Positions 16,678 to 25,573 of a stretch of 64,000 bases of DNA are shown here, in pieces. The stretch is from assembly GCF_963681195.1 (NCBI RefSeq), contig NZ_OY808998.1, positions 1,240,001 through 1,304,000 of the forward strand. The letters run 5' to 3'. The translations under genes were made by a program, and so were the position numbers. How positions within the stretch are numbered: the stretch's first letter is position 1; each line of letters opens with the position of its first letter. Below the pieces are notes generated by a model, which saw only the letters and a program-made list of their open reading frames with translations, made no database searches and had not been told where the DNA came from. The DNA comes from Vibrio sp. 16. GTDB lineage: Bacteria > Pseudomonadota > Gammaproteobacteria > Enterobacterales > Vibrionaceae.

Positions 16678-17824
16678 TAGCACTGTTACTTCGCTGATCG
16701 CCGGGTCGGATGGTGCCAAGGTTTTTAATCACGGATAGAGAGCCATCACGAAACTGCGCCAGATACATAGGGAGATCGACGTGGTGGTCTTCTCTCACTC
16801 TAAGCTCCGAATCACCAAGGTACAGGGTGGTATTAGGCAAAGCATCGATCAGCTTTTCTTTGTCGACTTCTCCTACCTCTTCGAGTGAGGCAGCAATCAG
16901 ATAGATCAGATCGTAATGCGCTTTACTGGAATAGGTCACCACCGACTCTTGGCCAAAGTGTTTTTGATAGTTGGTAACAAAAGATTGAGCGGCGGTTGCC
17001 TGTAAGCTACTGAAAAAGTGCAATGCAGTGAGCACGCCGTCGAGCGCAGAGGAGGGAAGGTTAGTTAGGTAGGTTTCGTCTGCAGCAAAGGCAACGACCT
17101 CTATCTCGCGTTCAAAATCGAATGATGCCATTTGATTTAGGAAGTTGAAGCCGTCTTGACCGGGCAAAATCAGCATGAGGTTGTTTGCTTGTGATTGCTT
17201 AATTCGCTCAAAAACTGGCGTGTAGTCTCCGACACCAAAGGCCGTGAACTCGGTATTTGATACCTTGCCGTTGTGCCTTTCTACCGATTCAACAATGCGT
17301 TCTGACATACGGTGCGGCCATATGTAGTCGTAGCCGAAAATGTAAAAGTTGTCGCCGACATTGTTAACTAGGTAAGGAACAATTGGCTCAATGTAGTGTT
17401 CAGGAATGGTACTGTAGCAAATGAGGTAACGGCTAAAATGGCGTCCTTCATAATCAATCCCGTAAAAAAGAGGGGTTTGGAACTCTTCTGCGACTTCAGT
17501 CATGGCGTAGCGTGAAGCACTACTAACTGGGCCGAGTAGTGAGAATACTTGGTACTGTTGAATCAGCTCTCGGCTGAGCTTAACGCTTTTCGCTGGGTTG
17601 GTTTGGTTGTCGCGGACAATCAGCTCAAGTGGACGTCCTAAAACGCCCCCATTGGCATTGATTTCATCAACCGCAAGTTGCGCACCCTTTAAGGCTTGTT
17701 CACCATAGATTGCAAAGGTGCCAGTTAGCGGCAATACAGCCCCGAGTTTGATGCTGCTTTTCTCAGGAGAGCAGCTGGTGTTGAGCAGTGCAAGCAGAGA
17801 TAAAAGAAAGCTTTGAATCTTCAT
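16670..17824 (-). CDS. Periplasmic binding protein of the LivJ/AmiC type, probable sensor subunit
   Basis: A 384-residue exported protein with a short signal sequence (FLLSLLALLNTSC) that may be a lipoprotein signal, although NTSC is a weak lipobox. The mature part begins IKLGAVLPLTGTFAIYGEQALKGAQLAVDEINANGG, the hallmark of type I binding proteins for branched-chain amino acids, amides or urea. There are no permease or ATPase genes nearby. Instead the gene overlaps a diguanylate cyclase gene, so it most likely presents a ligand to that enzyme's periplasmic domain, as NspS does for MbaA in V. cholerae (a different binding-protein family). The ligand cannot be read from the sequence. Confidence 0.88.
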   Translation of the reverse strand: MKIQSFLLSLLALLNTSCSPEKSSIKLGAVLPLTGTFAIYGEQALKGAQLAVDEINANGGVLGRPLELIVRDNQTNPAKSVKLSRELIQQYQVFSLLGPVSSASRYAMTEVAEEFQTPLFYGIDYEGRHFSRYLICYSTIPEHYIEPIVPYLVNNVGDNFYIFGYDYIWPHRMSERIVESVERHNGKVSNTEFTAFGVGDYTPVFERIKQSQANNLMLILPGQDGFNFLNQMASFDFEREIEVVAFAADETYLTNLPSSALDGVLTALHFFSSLQATAAQSFVTNYQKHFGQESVVTYSSKAHYDLIYLIAASLEEVGEVDKEKLIDALPNTTLYLGDSELRVREDHHVDLPMYLAQFRDGSLSVIKNLGTIRPGDQRSNSANE

Positions 17825-18059
17825 AATATTGGTTATTTCTTATAGTTTTTAACGCCATAGTTATAGTCTAGGCTAAGACATCGAGAAGGTAATAGATGGA
17901 GAGAGAAAACGGGTGTAACCCCTTTAGTTTGTTTGAGCCAACACTCTGTCTTCTCTCGCCTCTAACATTGCTGAGACTTAGCCGCGCACATACAAAGTGA
18001 TCGATCTAGTGGCAAAAGAACGTTGGCTTATTGTTGGTTGCCTGCCTTATGCCAGTCGA

Positions 18060-18371
18060 CTAATTGGCGGGGTCATAAGTGTCGATAAAATCGAGTATTT
18101 CAATTTTGGTGAGTGCGTGTAAGCTCGACACTTGAATTACGATCTCTGCCATTAAGTCATCTTCACAATAGAAATAGGCAACAGGTGCATTAAGCACTTC
18201 AGAAATACGCTTTATGGTGGCGTAATCTGGAGCATGTTTTCCTGTTTCGTATTGACTGATTCGTGCACTTGCGCCTGCCGGCTCCATCCCTAGTTTATTT
18301 CCCAGCTCTTCCTGGGTTATTCCTTGTTGTTTTCTAATAGATCTTAGCCGTCTAGGTAATGGGCTAGTCAT
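18060..18371 (-). CDS. XRE-family helix-turn-helix regulator
   Basis: A 103-residue protein with a Cro/CI-type helix-turn-helix at residues 7-65 (LRSIRKQQGITQEELGNKLG ... RISQYETGKHAPDYATIKRISEVL). A short C-terminal tail (YFYCEDDLMAEIVIQVSSLH) may be a dimerisation part. It stands alone between two longer intergenic regions. The size and layout fit a stand-alone regulator, not an antitoxin, because no small partner gene is adjacent. The targets are unknown. The extra residues PAGASA in the recognition-helix area are unusual but common in this size class. Confidence 0.85.
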   Translation of the reverse strand: MTSPLPRRLRSIRKQQGITQEELGNKLGMEPAGASARISQYETGKHAPDYATIKRISEVLNAPVAYFYCEDDLMAEIVIQVSSLHALTKIEILDFIDTYDPAN

Positions 18372-18781
18372 TCAGTTGGCACCTCCATATTAGTAGCATG
18401 GTTATATTAACCTTATAGCATTAGATAAATTACTAAGGAATTTTTAGATCTGATGTCTTTGGTGGATTATTTTGATTGTAAAGGAGCGGGGCAACTATAT
18501 GTAATAGATCTAGCTTAGATTTAATTATATAGCCAAACTTTTTACTGTTAGTTTTATCATGTTGAGATCAAAGTATTTGAAAATTAATGCTTTAGTACTA
18601 GGTTAATTCTACGAATGACGTCGACAATAGACATTGTCAATATTGGAATGGTTATTTCGTTTAGATATATAAGACTGGTCTTCGCTATTTTTTAAATATA
18701 AATTGTTTTTGTTGGCTATTAAGAGTTGGATGGAAATGGTTGGTGGTTAAATATTGATCAAATAGTTTGACTTATTTTATT
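18372..18781. other. 410-bp AT-rich intergenic region
   Basis: It is clearly more AT-rich than its surroundings, with many short A/T runs. It lies between the XRE gene promoter and the end of the 739-residue gene. I find no open frame with a ribosome site, no strong hairpin with a T tract and no long repeat. It may be a silenced or curved promoter region for the XRE gene. Confidence 0.5.
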
Positions 18782-21001
18782 CTACAAACTTTCTATTTGA
18801 TCCTCACAAAGCGTGATAATACTTCCAGTAAATTTCCGACGTTCTGGAACTCGTTGGCTGATCGATATATGGCGAATTAAGCTGAGGACGCGGTAGATCT
18901 CTATTTCTCTCTCTGCGTCACTGTGTCCGCAAAGTAGAAGATAGCGTGTTACAAACTGGTTGATATTGTGCTGAGCAAAGAGAGGATCGTCATACACGCG
19001 CAGGCATTGTTCTTGTATATGGGCGATGAAGTTTCCTAGATCTAGGTATGGAGAGCCCAGACACATTAGGTCGAAATCAAGCAAGTGCAGTTTGTGTCCA
19101 TCCCACAGCACTTGGTCATGGTAGAAATCTCGATGAATAGGTTTCAACTCGGATGCTGAAAGCTGTTCACTCAGGGTGATGCTTTGCTGGATCAGTGCAC
19201 GCAGTCGATATTCTAGGCTCGGCTGCTGCTCTGCTACTTTGTGCAAACCGTCATGTAAGATCGTCAGCTCTTTAGCTGTCGTGTGTTCTTTTTTAAGAGT
19301 TAACTTGGTATTGTGAAGTTTGTATAGCGCAAGCGCCAATTGGTGAGCAAGTGCTGGTTCGACGTTTTCACAAAATGGTTTAAACACGTTGTCCCCTGAG
19401 ACTTTCTTTTGAAACCACATGTTCAGTTCTCGCATCACAAATAGTGGCTCGGGGACATTAATATTATCTGAGGCTTTGTTTCCGAACTCTCCTTGGAACA
19501 GAGTGGATTGAGTTTTCCAGCTGTGTTTGTCTAATCCTTTGGCTCGAATTTTCCCGATAATCACCTCCGGACTGTCAGCGGAGGTCGAGTATTCGACGAT
19601 CGCTCGTTTATCGTCTTTGAATCTCACCAAGGTTGCGTGTTCAATTGATAAGGGCGTTGTCGTTTGAGCATTGATTTGATGCTCTACGATGCGTGTGTCC
19701 AGACAGCGCGCCACCAAATGGCGGAACGAGTCTTGGGTATCTAGAGATTGCGTTAAGTAAGCAAAGGTCGCTGTGAGTAATCGTTGGCATGCGAACTGCC
19801 AATCAGCGAGCCCAAATCTTAGCGGATGATAGATGAGTTGGAATACGCCAATTGCAACAAACAGATCGATTTGGCGTCGATCTGCGTTTCGTTTTTGCAA
19901 ATACCCATCAAGAAAGATATGTGCGATTTTGGCGTAATTGTTTTTTGAGATTAAACCTATCTCCGACTTATAACGTAAATGAGAGAGAAAGTTACCCAAG
20001 TCGAATGCACTAAACCAAGTTGTGAGATTATCAAAGTCGATAAACTCGACTCGTTCTGATGTGACGAGCACCTGATCGGCGTAAAAATCGCCGTGAATAA
20101 AACACTTCTCGTCTTCAATTGATGTGACTTGTTGAGCGAGTTGATCGGCAAGCCATAAGGTGAGTGAACTCTGTTGCGGAAGTATTTGGGTGATAGACTG
20201 GGCATGGTTTTGAATCAGGCTGGCAAAGTGGCGGGTATCCACAGCCCGTATTTTTTTCGATACCGTTCGATGATGAAATTCCGCTAGACGCGCTCCACAC
20301 AGATAATAATGTTTAAGCTGGTCCGTGGTCATGGGATCTTCTTGATTGAGCGGCGAGCCTTCAACCCATTCATAAATGAGCATGCAGTGTTTGTCGCTTT
20401 TACCTACGATGTTGCCAAACGGACTGTTTTGACGCTTTAAATAACTCACACTTAGCGTTTTGTATCGCTCAGGAGTATAGAGTTTGACCACCAAAGGCGT
20501 TCCATCCTGCAAGGTCAATTTGGCGACAAAGCGTCTTTCTGGTTTGTACTGCAATGGCGTGAGCAGCGTATTGCCTGCATCGGTAGCGTTGAAAAAAGCG
20601 CGTTGCAGTAAATCACGGCGCCTTGTGACATCGACAAGTCGCTCTAGCGTGGGCAAGCGTGTGTCATAAGGATATCGATTGAAGACAAGGTTACCCGTTT
20701 CGATGACATGGCTATGCGTTTCGGCAAAAAGGCTGCCAGATTGGGCTTTTTGCTGCGCTTTATTGACCTTAACTTTGTCCGAATACGCTTTTAGATAAAA
20801 CAGAAAGTGTCTTTCGTTGTGTTTTATCTGGTAGAGGCATAGGCAACTGCTGCTTGGTTTGTATCTGAGGTATTCGCGTCTGAGCTCGGTCACGTTGGAC
20901 CAACCTAGTACCTTTTTGACTAGGGCGATCACTTGTTCTTCAACGAAAAGAGTGTCGATGCCCGGAATTTGGTTGTCTTTTGGTGATAGCTGCAAAGGCA
21001 C
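18782..21001 (-). CDS. Double aminoglycoside-phosphotransferase-like (APH/choline-kinase fold) protein
   Basis: A 739-residue cytoplasmic protein containing two complete APH-type catalytic centres. The first has HGDFYADQ (His about 303) and IDFDN (Asp about 322). The second has HRDFYHDQ (about 623) and LDFDL (about 642). Three N-lobe-like stretches appear, at about residues 44-75, 150-215 and 455-545, so the layout looks like N-lobe, N-lobe plus C-lobe, N-lobe plus C-lobe. Such enzymes phosphorylate small hydroxylated molecules. The substrate here is unknown. The chosen start is GTG at 21001 with a weak GGAAG site. A much stronger ribosome site upstream drives a short frame in another phase. 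It lies downstream of the chemoreceptor gene on the same strand. Confidence 0.75.
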   Translation of the reverse strand: MPLQLSPKDNQIPGIDTLFVEEQVIALVKKVLGWSNVTELRREYLRYKPSSSCLCLYQIKHNERHFLFYLKAYSDKVKVNKAQQKAQSGSLFAETHSHVIETGNLVFNRYPYDTRLPTLERLVDVTRRRDLLQRAFFNATDAGNTLLTPLQYKPERRFVAKLTLQDGTPLVVKLYTPERYKTLSVSYLKRQNSPFGNIVGKSDKHCMLIYEWVEGSPLNQEDPMTTDQLKHYYLCGARLAEFHHRTVSKKIRAVDTRHFASLIQNHAQSITQILPQQSSLTLWLADQLAQQVTSIEDEKCFIHGDFYADQVLVTSERVEFIDFDNLTTWFSAFDLGNFLSHLRYKSEIGLISKNNYAKIAHIFLDGYLQKRNADRRQIDLFVAIGVFQLIYHPLRFGLADWQFACQRLLTATFAYLTQSLDTQDSFRHLVARCLDTRIVEHQINAQTTTPLSIEHATLVRFKDDKRAIVEYSTSADSPEVIIGKIRAKGLDKHSWKTQSTLFQGEFGNKASDNINVPEPLFVMRELNMWFQKKVSGDNVFKPFCENVEPALAHQLALALYKLHNTKLTLKKEHTTAKELTILHDGLHKVAEQQPSLEYRLRALIQQSITLSEQLSASELKPIHRDFYHDQVLWDGHKLHLLDFDLMCLGSPYLDLGNFIAHIQEQCLRVYDDPLFAQHNINQFVTRYLLLCGHSDAEREIEIYRVLSLIRHISISQRVPERRKFTGSIITLCEDQIESL

Positions 21002-21018
21002 CGTTAACTGTCTTCCAA

Positions 21019-21075
21019 TCAGTAGGGTATGGAAAATCGGTGTGTTGGCTTAACCATCTCACATGGTAAATACAT
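21019..21075 (-). CDS. 18-codon upstream frame ahead of the double-kinase gene
   Basis: A textbook AAGGAG (21082-21087) sits six bases before an ATG at 21075 that opens an 18-codon frame (MYLPCEMVKPTHRFSIPY) ending 17 bases before the GTG start of the 739-residue protein. It could be a leader peptide that couples translation. Alternatively it is the true N terminus, separated from the body by a one-base frameshift, because the main frame remains open upstream across most of this stretch. There is no independent evidence that the peptide is made. Confidence 0.4.
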   Translation of the reverse strand: MYLPCEMVKPTHRFSIPY

Positions 21076-21100
21076 ACATTTCTCCTTAATCTCGGTTTCT

Positions 21101-22693
21101 TTACTTAATGCCTCCGTGTTTGAACTCATCGGCGTAGGCTTTGTCTTCTCGCATGATATGTTGAACCAACCAGTTTTTAAGAAACTGCATTAACTCATCG
21201 CCGACTTCTTCTCCTTTCTCAACGCGACGTTGGAACTCAAGCACTTCTTTGACCAACTTTTTGTGCTTCTCTTTATGCTGCTGGTTTTGGCTGTATTCAA
21301 CTTGGTCGAATAGGGTTTCTTCATAGGTGAAATGATTGGCGGTGTAGTCAATAAGCCCTTGAACAACGCGTTTGATCGAGGCCAAACCGTAGTTGTTATG
21401 GAGGAGGTGATGGAGTTCATTGACCAAATGTAACAGTGTTTGATGCTGGCGATTGATCTCTTCGATGCCGATATCCAGATTGTCGCTCCAGTCCATCAAC
21501 CGATCCCGACGTCCATCTTCTTGCTCAACCTGATGAGGATTAATCGCAAAGCGGTGCAACAGCGAATCAATTTCGCCTGACAGGTTGCGCACTGTGATAC
21601 TGGCGATCAAGGTTTCTTGGGTTGATTTGACGTTGTTTTCCGATTCAGACGCTATCAGATCCAGACACTGACTGAGTTCATTGGTTTGCGCTGTCTGCTG
21701 CTCAGAAGAGGCGGCAATTTGTTTTCCTAAGGATTGGATTTCCTCAATTTGCTCATTCAGAGCTTTGAAGGTATTTTCCGCGGTTGAGGCAATTTTGAGT
21801 GAATGAAGCATGCTGGACTTGTTCTCTTGCATGGTTTGCATGACATCATCGGTTTTGTTTTGCAGATTGGTGATCTTAGTGCGTATCTCTTCTGTTGCTT
21901 CTTGGGTGCGCATTGCGAGATTACGAACCTCGTCGGCCACGACTGCAAATCCTCGTCCTTGTTCTCCCGCCCGAGCACTCTCTATCGCGGCATTAAGGGC
22001 GAGAAGGTTGGTTTGTTCGGCGATGCCGCTGATGGTCTCCATGACTTGACTGATTTGCGCTGTTTCTGCCATCAAGGATTCAAAATGTGTGTTCGAGTTG
22101 TCGATGTGTTGATTGGCACTGTCCAAGGCGTTTTCGAGATCTATCATGTCGCGCGTGCCTTGATCCGCTTGTCGTTTTGCTTGGTTGGCGACCGTTGCGG
22201 TCGTCTCGCAGTGATCGGACACTTGATGGGTGATGTCGGACAGTTCACGAATGATGACTTCCGCTTTATCGACGTCTTGTTTTTGTCCAATCGCGCCTGA
22301 TTTGGACTCCTGAGAGTCCTTTTGCACAGTGTCCGCCACGTCTAGTAGGTGCTTAGTCGATTTGCCTAGAGCATGAATTGTCCGCGAAATATCAGAACCG
22401 ATTCGATTGATGGTGTGGTAAATCGGTGGAGTCACGCCCGGCTGGTGGGCAATTCTTTGGGTTAAGTCCCCTTCGGAAAGGTGCGTCGCGGCGGATTTCA
22501 CCTGAAGCAGAATCTGGGTAATTGAGCTTAAAATAATGGCCAAGCAGAGACAGTAAATAAGAACAAGAAGGAGCGCCAACCACGCGCTGGTGGCCGCGAG
22601 ATATAGCGTCACAGGTAATGCCAGCACGAGACAGAAAACAACGATTTGCAGCGCCGATAAATGGGTGAGTTTGTCGATCAAGCGGTGGTACAT
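21101..22693 (-). CDS. Methyl-accepting chemotaxis protein with C-terminal hemerythrin domain
   Basis: A 530-residue chemoreceptor. Two closely spaced membrane helices (about 14-34 and 38-58) leave almost no periplasmic loop. A HAMP-like region and coiled coil follow, with the signalling tip [19 protein letters not shown]. The C-terminal hemerythrin domain (about 400-525) has the full set of iron ligands: a His in [19 protein letters not shown] and HIMRED. Hemerythrins bind O2 through a di-iron site, so this is a likely oxygen or redox sensor working from inside the cell. The ATG at 22693 follows GAGAGG, and 17 bases separate it from the HD-GYP gene, so the two form an operon. Confidence 0.92.
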   Translation of the reverse strand: MYHRLIDKLTHLSALQIVVFCLVLALPVTLYLAATSAWLALLLVLIYCLCLAIILSSITQILLQVKSAATHLSEGDLTQRIAHQPGVTPPIYHTINRIGSDISRTIHALGKSTKHLLDVADTVQKDSQESKSGAIGQKQDVDKAEVIIRELSDITHQVSDHCETTATVANQAKRQADQGTRDMIDLENALDSANQHIDNSNTHFESLMAETAQISQVMETISGIAEQTNLLALNAAIESARAGEQGRGFAVVADEVRNLAMRTQEATEEIRTKITNLQNKTDDVMQTMQENKSSMLHSLKIASTAENTFKALNEQIEEIQSLGKQIAASSEQQTAQTNELSQCLDLIASESENNVKSTQETLIASITVRNLSGEIDSLLHRFAINPHQVEQEDGRRDRLMDWSDNLDIGIEEINRQHQTLLHLVNELHHLLHNNYGLASIKRVVQGLIDYTANHFTYEETLFDQVEYSQNQQHKEKHKKLVKEVLEFQRRVEKGEEVGDELMQFLKNWLVQHIMREDKAYADEFKHGGIK

Positions 22694-22710
22694 GTTTACC
22701 TCTCTATCGG

Positions 22711-23988
22711 TTAAATGGCGTTCATAGACAAGTCCGTAGACAGTTGATAGCACTGCTCTAGATGAGCCTCTAAGCAATGATAGACATCTTTATCGAGCTC
22801 ATTGCGCTTAACCATCGGGTACATGATTTCGACGATCTCTTCTTTTGATAGTCGGCTACGGTAGGGGCGGTCTTGTGACAGTGCCTGAAACACATCCACG
22901 ATCGCGATAATACGTGAGGGGAGGTCGAGCCCGTCTCCTTGCTTATTGTTGGGGTAACCGCTGCCATCAATGCGCTCATGGTGGTTGGTCGCCCACTCAC
23001 CAATTTTTGAACCGGGGAACACCATTTTTAGAGCGATTTCTGTGTCTATGGTGTGCCTGCGGATACGAGTGTACTCTTCCTTGGTTAAGCTCCCTTGCTT
23101 ATGAAGGATTTCGTCTGGCGTTCGCAGTTTTCCAATATCGTGGACAAGGCCGGCAACGTACAACTGTTCGGTCGTTTTGGCAGGCAGCTTCAACCTTGTG
23201 GCGAGAAACTTACACAGTTCAGCCACTTTGATTGAATGTTGGTAGGTGAAGGGGCTTTTTGCGTCCACAATACCGGCGATAAAGGTGCCGAGCTCGACAA
23301 GGTTGTCAATGGTTAAATCTTGCTGGAGCCAATCAAGATGAGTGAAACTCAAAGGAATGGCTTCAATGTTTTCTGGCTCCATTGAGAACCAAAAACCGTC
23401 TCTGTTGGTCAGTTCGGACATGGCTTCAATGTAATCCGGACGAAAGAGCGTCCCTTTATATTGGCGCAGTTGTTCGGCGATACTGCGTTTTTTGAGAGTA
23501 ATGAGATCGCTATGCTCGTTATCGAGGTGTCGGGCACGAAGTACGTCGAGGCGGTCGGCAATAAAGATAAGTGCTGCAATATCTTTTTCGAAAGGCGATA
23601 AGTGAATGCCTTCCAAGATATCCCAAGCTGTATGGTGGTGGCGGACAATATTCGAAAACTGAGCAAGGATGTTACATTTTCTCAGTGCATGGTAGCCGTG
23701 AATGCAGTGGATGCTGGGATCGTCGGGTTTGAATTTACTCACCAGCTTGGTGTGCTCTTCCGTTTGAGAGACGCCACAGTCGTGAATCAGACCCGCTAGA
23801 AAGCAAAATTCTTGCTTCTTAACGTCCCAGTTAAGAAGTTTGGCGCATTCATAGCTGATATACCCAACTCGATGATTGTGGTGAATGTCATCAACGCCCA
23901 CATAATCGAGCGCCCGCGCCACCCAGATGAGAGCGTGTTTTAAGTCTACTGAAAAGCTCTCATTGTTGATATTTCCAATGGCTTCCAT
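22711..23988 (-). CDS. Double HD-domain protein with HD-GYP output (c-di-GMP phosphodiesterase)
   Basis: A 425-residue cytoplasmic protein. The N-terminal half is an HD domain with [10 protein letters not shown] and LIHDCG but no GYP motif. The C-terminal half (about 235-415) is a full HD-GYP domain, with [29 protein letters not shown] and [17 protein letters not shown] enzymes hydrolyse c-di-GMP at a metal centre, and the needed residues appear intact. There are no membrane segments. It is the first gene of an operon with the hemerythrin chemoreceptor, so a link between oxygen sensing and c-di-GMP is plausible. The role of the N-terminal HD domain is unclear. Confidence 0.9.
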   Translation of the reverse strand: MEAIGNINNESFSVDLKHALIWVARALDYVGVDDIHHNHRVGYISYECAKLLNWDVKKQEFCFLAGLIHDCGVSQTEEHTKLVSKFKPDDPSIHCIHGYHALRKCNILAQFSNIVRHHHTAWDILEGIHLSPFEKDIAALIFIADRLDVLRARHLDNEHSDLITLKKRSIAEQLRQYKGTLFRPDYIEAMSELTNRDGFWFSMEPENIEAIPLSFTHLDWLQQDLTIDNLVELGTFIAGIVDAKSPFTYQHSIKVAELCKFLATRLKLPAKTTEQLYVAGLVHDIGKLRTPDEILHKQGSLTKEEYTRIRRHTIDTEIALKMVFPGSKIGEWATNHHERIDGSGYPNNKQGDGLDLPSRIIAIVDVFQALSQDRPYRSRLSKEEIVEIMYPMVKRNELDKDVYHCLEAHLEQCYQLSTDLSMNAI

Positions 23989-24156
23989 ATTCGCCTTCCT
24001 GACTATTTTTGTATTCTTACTTTAGTTTAGGAAACTCTCAATGATTCGGCGGTAATTTTTGGCCTAAGGCTAAAGCGCACTGTCGAGTTTTCAACAGCTT
24101 GGCGAAAATGTAGGGTACGTCGAAAGTGCGATCCCTGATCTAGGCGTAGTGGTATA

Positions 24157-24174
24157 CCTAAAGTAAACTTGAGG
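24157..24174 (+). promoter_or_regulatory. SoxR box upstream of soxR
   Basis: CCTAAAGTAAACTTGAGG differs at only two positions from the E. coli soxS operator CCTCAAGTTAACTTGAGG. It lies 28 bases before the soxR ATG. On the minus strand a TATACC directly follows the box and could serve as a -10 element, so leftward output is also possible. Confidence 0.85.
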
Positions 24175-24202
24175 AATAAATGGATTATTAAGGAGTTCGG
24201 AT

Positions 24203-24646
24203 ATGGATATGAGTGTTGGCGAGGTGGCGAAACGGGCGGGAGTTAAGGTCTCTACGTTGCACTTTTACGAGCAGAAAGGGCTAATCACTAGTTGGCGAAA
24301 CCAAGGTAACCAACGAAGATATCACCGCAGTGTCCTTCGCCGTGTCGCGGTGATCAAAGCGGCTCAAGAGGTTGGGCTGACTTTAGAGGAAATAGCTCAA
24401 TCACTTGCCTATTTACCAAAGCATCAAGCCCCAAGCAAAGAGCAATGGGAAGAGATGGCGTCTGAGTGGAAGGCGATGTTAGAACACCGAATTCTCCAGT
24501 TGAAAGCCCTGCAGGATGATCTCGGTAGTTGTATTGGTTGCGGCTGCTTATCGATGAAATCTTGTGCGATATACAATCCACAAGACATTCGCGCAGAAGC
24601 GTATCAAGGAAAAACCATGCTGACTAACCCAGAAGAGTGGTCATAG
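24203..24646 (+). CDS. soxR: Redox-sensitive transcriptional activator SoxR (MerR family)
   Basis: A 147-residue MerR-family regulator. The winged helix-turn-helix is at the N terminus (SVGEVAKRAGVKVSTLHFYEQKGLI), followed by a dimerisation helix. The [2Fe-2S] motif CIGCGCLSMKSC carries Cys at about 110, 113, 115 and 121, the SoxR signature. Oxidation of the cluster by redox-cycling compounds or superoxide switches on target promoters that have a long spacer. A near-consensus SoxR box lies 28 bases upstream, so autoregulation is likely. No soxS is present, consistent with non-enteric bacteria where SoxR controls its targets directly. The AAGGAG site is well placed. Its 3' end overlaps the convergent AEC gene by six bases. 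Confidence 0.96.
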   Translation: MDMSVGEVAKRAGVKVSTLHFYEQKGLITSWRNQGNQRRYHRSVLRRVAVIKAAQEVGLTLEEIAQSLAYLPKHQAPSKEQWEEMASEWKAMLEHRILQLKALQDDLGSCIGCGCLSMKSCAIYNPQDIRAEAYQGKTMLTNPEEWS

Positions 24647-25516
24647 CGAGAGTGCAAACGTCAGCAGTATTGGCAAGGTTAAAATACTGAAAAAATTGCC
24701 AAACAAGACCATAGAGGCCACATTGACAGGCTCGATACTAAAACGCTCAGCAAACAGATAGTTCATCACTGCGGGTGGGAGCATGGAGAACAGCACCATC
24801 ATCTGCAACTCCAACTTTGGCAGCGGGACAAACGTATAGATGGTGGCAAACGCGATGCCACCCGTTATCAGCGATTGTAAGGTACAGAGCAAGCCAACCT
24901 TTAAGCCACTTAATCTCATATTGCACATTTGCGCGCCGAGTGAAAGTAGCATAACAGGAACCGCTGCCTGTCCGAGCAGAGCCGTTGCCTCATAGAGGGG
25001 AGCCCACACACCCATCCCTAGCAAGTTGATCGTGAGCGCCAATGCCGCGGCGAGAAAAATAGGCATTCTTATGATCTGCTTAAATGGATTGCCTTCGCTG
25101 AGTAAGGCGAGCCCAAGGCTAATATGGATACATGCTGATACCACAAACAGCAAAACCGCAGGGGCAAGTGCCGTATCACCAAAGGTATAAGTAAATAGAG
25201 GGATCGCTAGATTACCGCTGTTTCTGAACATATGCGGCGGTGCCCATGCTTTAAAGTTCAGTCCTGACACTCTGCACCAAAACAGCATGATAACGCCGGG
25301 TAACAGTACCGCGATGAGTGATGCCGAAAGTAGAGGAAGCTGCTGGGTATCTAGTGGCATCGACACGAGGGATGAAAACACTAACGCCGGCGTAAAGGTA
25401 TCCATGTTGATTCGATTAATGGGGCGAAAGTCGGGTTTAAGCCAACGGCCGACGGAAAAGCCCACTGCAATCAAAGCAAACACGGGGAATAGGATACCAA
25501 TAACTTGTTGCAGCAT
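24641..25516 (-). CDS. AEC-family (auxin efflux carrier-like) membrane transporter
   Basis: A 291-residue integral membrane protein with about ten hydrophobic segments in two halves, typical of bacterial AEC carriers. The N-terminal FPVFALIAVGFSVGRWL and the mid-protein MFRNSGNLAIPLFTYTFG are the usual landmarks, the latter with the conserved Asn and Pro. Bacterial members move malate, malonate or other small organic acids, so the auxin name is historical. It converges on soxR with a six-base overlap. No ligand-specific neighbour is present. Confidence 0.88.
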   Translation of the reverse strand: MLQQVIGILFPVFALIAVGFSVGRWLKPDFRPINRINMDTFTPALVFSSLVSMPLDTQQLPLLSASLIAVLLPGVIMLFWCRVSGLNFKAWAPPHMFRNSGNLAIPLFTYTFGDTALAPAVLLFVVSACIHISLGLALLSEGNPFKQIIRMPIFLAAALALTINLLGMGVWAPLYEATALLGQAAVPVMLLSLGAQMCNMRLSGLKVGLLCTLQSLITGGIAFATIYTFVPLPKLELQMMVLFSMLPPAVMNYLFAERFSIEPVNVASMVLFGNFFSILTLPILLTFALSL

Positions 25517-25573
25517 AGGGGTTAAGCTCCGCTTGTACGCGACATCGGCGTGTCTCTTTTTATCATTGGGTGA

